DNA from: CAVPGH01 sp046726955
Lineage (GTDB): Bacteria > Acidobacteriota > Vicinamibacteria > Fen-336
Assembly: GCA_046726955.1 (NCBI GenBank)
Contig: JBKPBQ010000123.1
Coordinates: 1 to 7,710, forward strand
Length of the DNA stretch: 7,710 bases
Reading direction: 5' to 3'
Position 1 is the first letter of the stretch; every line of letters begins with the position of its first letter. Made by a program: the position numbers and the translations under genes. This document shows positions 1 through 6,333 of the stretch, in pieces. Below the pieces are notes generated by a model, which had not been told where the DNA came from, made no database searches, and saw only the letters and a program-made list of their open reading frames with translations.

Positions 1-1
1 G

Positions 2-409
2 ATCGCGTCCGCGCGGTCCCTCTTCCCGAACGTCCTCTTCGAGCCGCCGCAGGCCTTCAAGGCCGGCTTCCCGGCCGAGTACAACGTCGGCGAGGTCGAC
101 GTGCGGTGGAAGGACGCGTTCAGTGTCTGGATCGTCCGCACCGGCGAGGGGTTCTACGCGCTCATCGCCGTCTGCACGCACCTCGGCTGCTCGCCGAACT
201 GGCTGCCGGCCGAGAACAAGTTCAAGTGCCCCTGCCACGGCAGCGGCTTCTACATGAGCGGAGTGAACTTCGAGGGGCCGGCGCCGCGGCCGCTCGAGCG
301 GGCGCGCATCGTCCTCGCCGACGACGGCCAGATCCTGGTGGACAAGTCCGTGAAGTTCCAGCAGGAGAAGGGCGAGTGGACGAACCCCGAAGCATTCCTC
401 AAGGCATAG
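2..409 (+). CDS. Rieske [2Fe-2S] protein of a cytochrome bc/b6f-type complex (5' partial)
   Basis: This is the 3' end (135 residues) of the Rieske iron-sulphur subunit, which takes the first electron from quinol at the Qo site and swings to deliver it to the c-type cytochrome partner. The frame is open from base 2, so the membrane anchor and start lie outside the window. Both cluster boxes are intact: CTHLGC at fragment residues 58-63 and CPCHGSGF at 76-83, giving the Cys/His ligands C58, H60, C76 and H79 and the disulphide pair C63/C78. A GPAPRPL segment follows, as in this family. The internal GTG at 101 is not the start, because clear Rieske-fold sequence (FPAEYNVGEVDV) precedes it. The stop lies 6 nt before the cytochrome b start, so the two are surely co-transcribed. 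The family is certain; the choice between bc1 and b6f naming is not, although the b6-like neighbour favours a b6f-like type. Confidence 0.95.
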   Translation: MASARSLFPNVLFEPPQAFKAGFPAEYNVGEVDVRWKDAFSVWIVRTGEGFYALIAVCTHLGCSPNWLPAENKFKCPCHGSGFYMSGVNFEGPAPRPLERARIVLADDGQILVDKSVKFQQEKGEWTNPEAFLKA

Positions 410-415
410 AGGTCC

Positions 416-1228
416 ATGGCCACCAACGCCACCAAGCCCCCGGAACCGTTCCTCACCCGCACCTGGGACTACATCACCGACACGCAGATCTGGCGGTCGA
501 TCTTCCGCCACGGCATGCCGAGCAACAGCCGCAACCGCGCGCTGGCGGTGATGACGAACGTGTTCCTGCACCTCCACCCCGTGAAGATCCGCAAGAGCGG
601 CGTGCGCCTGAAATTCACGTGGTGCATGGGCGGGCTCACGTTCTTCCTGTTCCTGGTGGAGACCTTCACCGGCCTCCTCCTGATGTTCTACTACCGGCCC
701 ACCGTCGCCTTCGCGTACATGGACATCATCGACCTCGCGGAGCAAGTGCCGCTCGGGATCATGCGCGAGCTCCACCGCTGGGGCGCCCACGCGATGGTCA
801 TCACCGTGTGGCTGCACATGCTGCGCGTGTTCATGACCGGCTCCTACAAGCCGCCCCGCGAGTTCAACTGGAACGTGGGCGTCATCCTCCTCGTCCTCAC
901 CCTGCTCCTCTCGTTCACCGGCTACCTGCTGCCCTGGGACCAGCTCGCGATCTGGGCGATCACGGTGGGCTCGAACATGGCGCGGGCGACGCCGGTGCTC
1001 GGCCACGAGGGGCCGGGCTCGCAGCTACTCGTGCTCGGGGACGTGAAGATGGTGCACGCGGGGTCGGACGCGCGCTTCGCGCTCCTGGGAGGACGCTTCG
1101 TGGGCGAGGGCGCCCTCCTGCGCTTCTACGTCCTGCACTGCGTCGGCATACCTCTCGTGGCGGGGATCCTGATGGCCATCCACTTCTGGCGTGTGCGGAA
1201 GGACGGCGGGATCTCCGGGCCGCTCTAG
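416..1228 (+). CDS. Cytochrome b6-like subunit (N-terminal cytochrome b, di-haem)
   Basis: This 270-residue integral membrane subunit carries the two b haems that move electrons across the membrane from the Qo to the Qi site. The ligand pairs are visible: H120 (ELHRWGAH) and H134 (VWLHMLRVF), 14 apart, and H241 (YVLHCVG) and H256 (AIHFWRV), 15 apart. The 15-residue second spacing is the b6 pattern. The motifs FYYRPTV, TGSYKPPRE, TGYLLPWDQ and a C-terminal GISGPL ending closely match cytochrome b6. Cys70 in WCMGG sits where b6 has the cysteine that covalently holds haem ci. The protein ends after helix D, so cytochrome b is split, with the rest in the next gene. The loop between PWDQ (173-176) and H241 is about 20 residues longer than I recall for plant b6. 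The ATG is preceded by AGAGG at 408-412, which overlaps the Rieske stop codon. Confidence 0.95.
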   Translation: MATNATKPPEPFLTRTWDYITDTQIWRSIFRHGMPSNSRNRALAVMTNVFLHLHPVKIRKSGVRLKFTWCMGGLTFFLFLVETFTGLLLMFYYRPTVAFAYMDIIDLAEQVPLGIMRELHRWGAHAMVITVWLHMLRVFMTGSYKPPREFNWNVGVILLVLTLLLSFTGYLLPWDQLAIWAITVGSNMARATPVLGHEGPGSQLLVLGDVKMVHAGSDARFALLGGRFVGEGALLRFYVLHCVGIPLVAGILMAIHFWRVRKDGGISGPL

Positions 1229-1235
1229 AGGAGGG
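1229..1235 (+). promoter_or_regulatory. Ribosome binding site deciding the GTG start of the C-terminal cytochrome b gene
   Basis: The sequence AGGAGGG lies directly after the TAG stop of the preceding gene and 3 nt before GTG at 1239. It is the strongest Shine-Dalgarno match in the plus-strand operon and is the reason for rejecting the longer in-frame start at 1191. Confidence 0.75.
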
Positions 1236-1238
1236 CAC

Positions 1239-2321
1239 GTGGTCGATCTCCTGAAGGGCACGATCAACGCGCTCACCCGGCCCTGGCTCTTCATCGGCCT
1301 GGCTTCGGTCCTCTTCTTCCTCTCGCTCCGCTACCGGGCCTTCTGGAAGCCGAAGGTGGCCCTCGTGCTGGGCATCGTGGGCACGCTCTTCCTCACGGTG
1401 TCGATGCGCGATCCCAACTTCGCGCTCATCGTCAAGAAGGCGGACAACGTCCCGATCGTAGCGATGCTGTTCCTGGTGGGCTTCTTCGTCTGGCTCTCCA
1501 TGTACCAGGCGATCCAGAACGACGAGCGGATCGCCCAGGGGCTACCCCCGGGCGAGGCGAGCAACGGCGAGGGCGAGAAAACGTGGGTGTGGCCCGACCT
1601 CGTCTACACCGAGATGCTGTGCATGGTCATCGGCATGATCGTGCTCGTGATCTGGGGGCTCGCCTTCCAGGCGCCCATCGAGGAGCCGGCCAACCCGGCG
1701 CGGACCCCGAACCCCAGCAAGGCGCCGTGGTACTTCCTCGGCCTCCAGGAGATGCTCGTCTACTACGACCCCTGGCTGGCCGGCGTCGTCTTCCCGAGCC
1801 TCATCATCGTCGGCCTCATGGCCATCCCCTACATCGACCTCAACCCGAAGGGGAACGGCTACTTCACCTTCAAGGAGCGTCGGGTCGAGATCAGCATCTT
1901 TCTCTTCGGGTTCCTGATCCTCTGGGTGCTCCTCGTCATCCTCGGCACCTTCCTGCGCGGGCCCAACTGGAACATCTTCGGTCCCTACGAGTACTGGGAC
2001 ATCCACAAGCTCGAAGCCCTCAACAACGTCAACCTCTCGGAGTACTTCTGGATAAAGCTGCTGGGCACGGGGCTGCCCACCAACATGATCGTGCGCGAGC
2101 TGCCGGGCATCCTGGCCATCCTCTTCTACCTGCTGGTGCTCCCCGGCCTGCTCACCCGCACGCTCCTCAACAAGTACTTCGTGAAGCTCGGGATCTGGCG
2201 CTACTCGGTGTTCGTGATGCTGCTGCTCGCCATGGTCGCTCTCCCGATCAAGATGATCCTGCGCTGGACGATCAACCTGAAGTACATCGTGGCCATGCCG
2301 GAAATCTTCTTCAACATCTAG
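1239..2321 (+). CDS. C-terminal cytochrome b (subunit IV-like) with extra transmembrane segments
   Basis: This 360-residue membrane protein supplies the second half of cytochrome b, including the Qo-site loop. The subunit IV-like core runs from about residue 115: a helix at 125-144, the Qo box region SKAPWYFLGLQE (160-171), and helices near 179-198 and 217-238. The usual PEWY reads APWY (162-165). The protein is about twice as long as plastid subunit IV (about 160 residues). Three additional hydrophobic segments precede the core (about 15-30, 38-55, 72-89) and two follow it (about 287-305, 323-341). I chose the GTG start at 1239 because AGGAGGG (1229-1235) lies just upstream. The in-frame start at 1191 would add 16 residues inside the previous gene with no membrane or family character. 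The gene begins 10 nt after the cytochrome b6-like stop. It has no haem-ligand histidine pair, as expected for this half. Confidence 0.92.
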   Translation: MVDLLKGTINALTRPWLFIGLASVLFFLSLRYRAFWKPKVALVLGIVGTLFLTVSMRDPNFALIVKKADNVPIVAMLFLVGFFVWLSMYQAIQNDERIAQGLPPGEASNGEGEKTWVWPDLVYTEMLCMVIGMIVLVIWGLAFQAPIEEPANPARTPNPSKAPWYFLGLQEMLVYYDPWLAGVVFPSLIIVGLMAIPYIDLNPKGNGYFTFKERRVEISIFLFGFLILWVLLVILGTFLRGPNWNIFGPYEYWDIHKLEALNNVNLSEYFWIKLLGTGLPTNMIVRELPGILAILFYLLVLPGLLTRTLLNKYFVKLGIWRYSVFVMLLLAMVALPIKMILRWTINLKYIVAMPEIFFNI

Positions 2322-2334
2322 CGGGGAACGAGCA

Positions 2335-5250
2335 ATGGCCAAGACCGAGCCCGGCCGCGACCCCCAGATGGTCGCGCGCACCCAGAAGCTGAACCTCGTC
2401 TTCGCCCTCTCGTCGATCGCCCTCTTCCTGGGCCTGAGCTGGATGATCTGGGCGGACTACAACCGCGAGTGGAAGAAGTACCAGGTCCAGTTCAACAAGC
2501 TCGAGGTCTCGCTCACCCAGAAGCAGATCGAGGAGGCGCTCGGCAAGGTCGACGCGGCCAAGCGCACCGCCCTCGAGACGGCGATCGCCAAGGGGCGCGA
2601 AGAGGAGCGCGCGCGGTACGCGGACATCCAGAAGGCGGAAGCGGACCTCAAGAAGCTCCAGGCGCGCTGGTACGCGGTGGACCAGAACTTCCGCTTCACC
2701 AAGGCCCTGATCGACGTCAAGCGCTTCCAGTACGAGGAGGCGCTGCACAAGGGCAGCTCGAGCGCGGCCGGGCTCCAAAAGAAGCTGACCGCGCTCGAGG
2801 ACGAGTGGCGCGCCTATCGGCTCGACCTCGAGAAGGTGATCGCGGAGCGCGATGCTGCGCAAGCCCGGCTGAACGAGCTGGAGGCGACGCGCCTCAAGGC
2901 CCAGAAGGAGCAGCAGGAGCTCTTCACGCAGAAGAGCCGGCTCGAGGACAAGCTGCGGAAGATCCAGCCGGGCTTCGTGTCCTTCGCCCGGAACCTGCCC
3001 ATCCTCGACCTCGCGAACCCGTCGCTGAAGGTCAACCAGGTCATCACCGCCGGCCTCCAGGACGACGTGATCTTCAGCGGCACGCCGAAGATCGACCGCT
3101 GCACGACCTGCCACCTCGGCATCGACAAGAAGGGCTACGAGACCGCCCCCCAGCCCTTCACCACGCACCCCGACTTCGAGTTCTACCTCCAGGGTCCGCA
3201 CCCAGTGGAGAAGGTGGGGTGCACCGTCTGCCACCAGGGGCGGGGACGGGCCACCGGCTTCGTGAGCGCCGTGCACACCCCGTCCACCAAGGAGCAGGAG
3301 AAGGCCTGGGGCCAGTACTCGAAGACGCACGAGTACGAGCGCTGGCACTACTGGGACTTCCCCATGATGGCGAAGGGCACGACGGAGTCGCAGTGCCTGA
3401 AGTGCCACCAGGGCGTCGTCGAGGTCCCGCGCGCGGAGAAGCTCAACGCGGGCGTGATGCTCGTCGAGCGCTACGGCTGCTACGGCTGCCACAAGATCAA
3501 GGGCTGGGAGAACATCCGCAAGCCCGCCCCCGACCTCAAGGAGATCGCGAGCAAGACGAACGAGGAGTGGATCTACCGCTGGGTGAAGGAGCCCAAGGCC
3601 TTCCGCAAGACGCGCATGCCCCAGATCTGGGACGTGCGCGTCAACGAGACCGAGGAGCAGAAGGCGAGGAACGACGCGGAGGCGAACGCGGCCGTTGCCT
3701 ACGTCGTCGCCAAGTCGGGCAAGCGCGACTACCCGGCGCCCCCCGCGGGCGACCTCGTGGCGGGGCGGAAGCTCTTCGAGAGCGTCGGGTGCCTCGGCTG
3801 CCACCGCGTCGGCGACGACAAGCGCGGAGTGACCGGCCTCGACGCGTCGAACTTCCGCGCCCACGGACCGCACCTCGACGGCACGGGGAGCAAGGTCAAC
3901 GCGGGCTGGCTCTACGCCTGGGTGCGCAACCCCAAGGGCTACTGGCACGAGACGCGGATGCCCAACCTCCGGCTCTCGGAGAAGGAAGGCGCGGACATCA
4001 CCGCCTACCTGATGAGCTTGAAGAACGAGGAGTTCACGGCCCGGCCGCGCCCGGCGCTCGACAAGTCGGTCCGCGACGACATCATCCTCAACCAGTACCT
4101 CGAGGGCCAGTACTCGGTGGCGGAAGCGAAGCGTCAGCTCGAAGCCATGCCCGACGAGCAGAGGACGCTTTTCCTCGGGGAGAAGACGATCGGCCGCTAC
4201 GGCTGCTTCGGCTGCCACAACATCCCCGGCTTCGAGAAGACCTCGCCCATCGGCGTCGAGCTGACGGAGGAGGGATCGAAGCTCGTGGAGCGGCTCGATT
4301 TCGGCTACGAGCACGAGATCCCGCACACGCTGCCCGGCTGGGTCCACCGCAAGCTCATGGAGCCGCGCGTCTTCGACGTGGACAAGGCGAAGCGGCCGGA
4401 GGAGCTCCTCCGGATGCCGAAGTTCTTCTTCACGGACGACGAGGCGGACGCGATCGTGACCGCGGTCATGTCCCTCACCAAGGAGCAGGTCCCCCTGTCG
4501 GCGCAGAAGCAGCTCTCCGCGGAGGATCGAGTGGTGGAGAGGGGACGTCGGCTGGTGCGGCAGTGGAACTGCCAGGCCTGCCACCAGATCGGCGAGAAGG
4601 GCGGGACGATCCGCGCCGTCGTGGAGGACCAGCTCGAGACCTCGGGGGGCGAGGCGCTCCAGGCGCAGGCCCTCTCGCCGCCCATGCTCTACAACGCGAA
4701 GGCGAAGATGGGAGAGGGCGCGCGCGTGCACACGGACTGGCTGCACAACTTCCTCTCCGATCCCTCGAACAAGATCCGCCCCTGGCTGTCGCTGCGCATG
4801 CCCACGTTCCAGTTCACGGAAGAGGAGCTGAACGCGGTCACGTCTTACTTCGCGGCTCAGGACCGCGTGCCCTACCCCTACGAGCCCAAGCCCACGATCG
4901 ATCCCACGATGGTGGCCGCCGGGCAGGACCTCTTCGGCAAGTGGCAGTGCGTCAAGTGCCACGTGGTGGCGGGAAAGCTCCCCAACCAGGATCCCGCGAA
5001 CATGGCCCCCGACCTCGCGAACGTGCCGCAAAGGCTGCGCGCGGAGTGGCTGCCCCACTGGCTCGCCGATCCCGGCCGCATCCAGCCCGGCACGCGCATG
5101 CCCGCGAACTTCCCAGCCGACCCCTCTGAGAACGCCTATCCGAACATCCTCGGAGGCGACCAGAAGAAGCAGATCGAGGCCGTGCGCTCCTACTTGCTCA
5201 CCCTCGGCAAGGGGGGAGCCGCCGCAACCCGCTCCGCGGGCATGGATTGA
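2335..5250 (+). CDS. Membrane-anchored coiled-coil octahaem cytochrome c
   Basis: This 971-residue protein probably takes electrons from the Rieske protein in place of cytochrome c1/f, on the periplasmic face. Residues 1-19 are cytoplasmic and basic, and an uncleaved transmembrane anchor spans about 20-40. Residues about 44-213 are rich in Glu, Lys, Ala and Leu with heptad-like spacing, suggesting a long coiled coil. Eight CxxCH haem sites follow, at residues 256, 296, 354, 382, 486, 624, 746 and 872. The last five are each followed 46-76 residues later by an RMP motif (Met428, 542, 694, 822, 922), the expected sixth ligand of class I cytochrome c domains, so the C-terminal two thirds look like a string of monohaem domains. 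The N-terminal haems (256, 296, 354) lack an obvious RMP partner. The ATG has GGGGA (2323-2327) 7 nt upstream and starts 13 nt after the cytochrome b stop. The haem count is read directly; the partner role is inferred from the operon. Confidence 0.92.
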   Translation: MAKTEPGRDPQMVARTQKLNLVFALSSIALFLGLSWMIWADYNREWKKYQVQFNKLEVSLTQKQIEEALGKVDAAKRTALETAIAKGREEERARYADIQKAEADLKKLQARWYAVDQNFRFTKALIDVKRFQYEEALHKGSSSAAGLQKKLTALEDEWRAYRLDLEKVIAERDAAQARLNELEATRLKAQKEQQELFTQKSRLEDKLRKIQPGFVSFARNLPILDLANPSLKVNQVITAGLQDDVIFSGTPKIDRCTTCHLGIDKKGYETAPQPFTTHPDFEFYLQGPHPVEKVGCTVCHQGRGRATGFVSAVHTPSTKEQEKAWGQYSKTHEYERWHYWDFPMMAKGTTESQCLKCHQGVVEVPRAEKLNAGVMLVERYGCYGCHKIKGWENIRKPAPDLKEIASKTNEEWIYRWVKEPKAFRKTRMPQIWDVRVNETEEQKARNDAEANAAVAYVVAKSGKRDYPAPPAGDLVAGRKLFESVGCLGCHRVGDDKRGVTGLDASNFRAHGPHLDGTGSKVNAGWLYAWVRNPKGYWHETRMPNLRLSEKEGADITAYLMSLKNEEFTARPRPALDKSVRDDIILNQYLEGQYSVAEAKRQLEAMPDEQRTLFLGEKTIGRYGCFGCHNIPGFEKTSPIGVELTEEGSKLVERLDFGYEHEIPHTLPGWVHRKLMEPRVFDVDKAKRPEELLRMPKFFFTDDEADAIVTAVMSLTKEQVPLSAQKQLSAEDRVVERGRRLVRQWNCQACHQIGEKGGTIRAVVEDQLETSGGEALQAQALSPPMLYNAKAKMGEGARVHTDWLHNFLSDPSNKIRPWLSLRMPTFQFTEEELNAVTSYFAAQDRVPYPYEPKPTIDPTMVAAGQDLFGKWQCVKCHVVAGKLPNQDPANMAPDLANVPQRLRAEWLPHWLADPGRIQPGTRMPANFPADPSENAYPNILGGDQKKQIEAVRSYLLTLGKGGAAATRSAGMD

Positions 5251-5981
5251 CCGCTGGCGACGGGCCGGACGCCCGCTACCAGTACACGCTGGTGGTGGGC
5301 CCGGACACCGAGGACCGCGCCTGGGTGGAGGGCGTCCTGATGCGCGGCGGCCTCGAGGTAGCGGCCGCCACCGAGCCCGAGCTCGTAGCGCTTCCCGACA
5401 TCGTTCCCCCGAGCCTGGTCATCCTCGACGACAACGGCAACAAGGCCGAGCGGATGGCGAGCTTCAAGAACGTGCGCACCCATCCTGCGCTCGTGGGCGT
5501 GCCGGTGGTCGTCCTCGCCTACGACGCCGACATCGACAGCTTCTCCGAGGCCATCACGAAGGGCGCGGCCGCCTACCTCGTCAAACCGGCGAGCGCGGAG
5601 GAGCTCGTGGGGGTGGCCCACAAGCTGTCCGGCTGGCTGGGCTCGAACGACCGCACCGAGAAGCGCCGGCGGCTCCGCCGTCCCTTGCTGATGAGGGTGG
5701 ACGTGGATCTGCGCGCGCGCAAGATCCGCGTGCCCGGCCAGATCGTGGACGTCGGAGGCGCGGGCTGCCGCATCGAGCTGCGCGAGCCGGTCGAGAAGGG
5801 CGATCAGGTCCGCGTGATCCTCCACGGCGCCGAGGACACGACGCATTTGACGCTGGCCGCCGAGGTGCGCTGGCACCGCACGACTCCCGACGGCCTGACC
5901 GTGGCCGGCCTGCGCTTCACGGGCACGACCGCGCTCCTCGCGAGCAAGGTCCTCGGGTTCGTCTCCACCAGCCAGACGTAG
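5247..5981 (+). CDS. Receiver-like domain plus PilZ domain protein
   Basis: This 244-residue cytoplasmic protein has two domains. Residues about 12-130 look like a response-regulator receiver: the candidate phosphoacceptor is D61 or D62 (LVILDD), and K113 in YLVKPAS matches the conserved Lys. The N-terminal acidic pair reads VVGPD, leaving one acid, and the usual Thr/Ser after the fourth strand is Ala91, so phosphorylation is doubtful. Residues about 137-240 are a PilZ domain, normally a c-di-GMP receptor: an Arg-rich stretch (KRRRLRR, 139-145) supplies RxxxR, and DVGGAG (168-173) replaces the D/NxSxxG box with Gly for Ser. The TTG start overlaps the preceding TGA stop, suggesting translational coupling, and no good Shine-Dalgarno is seen. 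A slightly later start is possible, but the receiver's first strand is near residue 13, so little could be removed. Its link to the respiratory complex is inferred from position alone. Confidence 0.85.
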   Translation: MTAGDGPDARYQYTLVVGPDTEDRAWVEGVLMRGGLEVAAATEPELVALPDIVPPSLVILDDNGNKAERMASFKNVRTHPALVGVPVVVLAYDADIDSFSEAITKGAAAYLVKPASAEELVGVAHKLSGWLGSNDRTEKRRRLRRPLLMRVDVDLRARKIRVPGQIVDVGGAGCRIELREPVEKGDQVRVILHGAEDTTHLTLAAEVRWHRTTPDGLTVAGLRFTGTTALLASKVLGFVSTSQT

Positions 5982-5982
5982 C

Positions 5983-6135
5983 TCAGCGGTCGTGCAGCCC
6001 GAGACCGTCCCTCTCGTCCTCGTGGGCGCGGCGGAGGAATGCGTTCGCCGCGATCAGCACGGCGACGAGCAGCCCGACCCCTGCACCCAGGAGCGCCTGC
6101 TGGCGAGTCACACCAAGGGCGTCGAGTAGATCCAT
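5983..6135 (-). CDS. Small single-pass membrane protein, function unknown
   Basis: This 50-residue protein has one hydrophobic segment (about residues 14-34, QALLGAGVGLLVAVLIAANAF) flanked by a short N-terminal region and a charged tail (RRAHEDERDG). I do not recognise a family. I chose the ATG at 6135 because a perfect AAGGAGG sits 5 nt upstream. The longer in-frame reading to 6210 adds 25 Arg/Pro/Ser-rich residues that look like non-coding sequence and would place this Shine-Dalgarno inside the gene. The stop is one base from the convergent REC-PilZ stop. It is downstream of the DnaC-like gene on the same strand, separated by a hairpin-containing spacer, so it may be a separate transcript. 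Confidence 0.7.
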   Translation of the reverse strand: MDLLDALGVTRQQALLGAGVGLLVAVLIAANAFLRRAHEDERDGLGLHDR

Positions 6136-6140
6136 CGCGG

Positions 6141-6147
6141 CCTCCTT
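6141..6147 (-). promoter_or_regulatory. Perfect Shine-Dalgarno of the small membrane protein
   Basis: On the minus strand AAGGAGG is followed by a 5-nt spacer (CCGCG) and ATG. Such a full anti-SD match is the best evidence that this short reading frame is translated and that its start is at 6135 and not 6210. Confidence 0.8.
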
Positions 6148-6261
6148 CGTGGGATTCGACACCGCCCGTGGCCGCGAGGGTCCCTCGGACGATCTCGAGC
6201 GGGGCTTCACCAGTGCTGCGCCGAGTGGCGATGGTCACTCTTCCAACGGCTTGACTCTGCG

Positions 6262-6279
6262 ACTCGCCTCGGGGCGAGT
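6262..6279. terminator. Hairpin (7-bp stem, 4-nt loop) in the spacer after the DnaC-like gene
   Basis: ACTCGCC (6262-6268) and GGCGAGT (6273-6279) form a perfect 7-bp stem around the loop TCGG. It lies 13 nt beyond the larger hairpin in the direction of transcription of the DnaC-like gene. There is no T-run on either side, so a classical intrinsic terminator is not shown. It could act with Rho, protect an RNA 3' end, or be incidental. Confidence 0.45.
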
Positions 6280-6292
6280 GACCTCAAGCAAC

Positions 6293-6330
6293 TTCTCGAG
6301 CTACTCCGTCTGGACAGAGTTGCTCGAGAA
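6293..6330. terminator. Long hairpin directly after the DnaC-like stop codon
   Basis: TTCTCGAGC (6293-6301) pairs with GCTCGAGAA (6322-6330). After a T-T mismatch (6302/6321), ACTC (6303-6306) pairs with GAGT (6317-6320), leaving a 10-nt loop. That is 13 base pairs in all. It begins 3 nt past the stop of the minus-strand DnaC-like gene, the usual terminator position. Neither side has a T tract, so it is terminator-like and not a textbook Rho-independent terminator. Confidence 0.55.
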
Positions 6331-6333
6331 CCG

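Noticed and set aside
1191..1238. An earlier in-frame start for the C-terminal cytochrome b gene
   Set aside because: It would lie inside the cytochrome b6-like gene, add Gly/Arg-rich residues and leave the strong AGGAGGG at 1229 inside the coding region.
106..1254. A 382-codon open frame on the plus strand across the Rieske and cytochrome b6-like genes
   Set aside because: It overlaps two clearly recognised genes in another frame and is Arg/Pro/His-rich, typical of out-of-frame GC-rich DNA.
2311..5058. A 915-codon open frame on the minus strand opposite the octahaem cytochrome gene
   Set aside because: It is rich in Arg, Leu, Val, Glu and Ala with no domain motifs and mirrors the GC-biased codons of the true gene, which has eight CxxCH sites. 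It is a shadow frame.
6136..6210. A longer N-terminus for the small membrane protein
   Set aside because: The extra 25 residues are low-complexity Arg/Pro/Ser sequence and the perfect Shine-Dalgarno points to the ATG at 6135.
6251..6280. TTGACT at 6251 as a -35 promoter element
   Set aside because: No AT-rich -10 element lies at the right distance; the downstream bases are a GC-rich hairpin.
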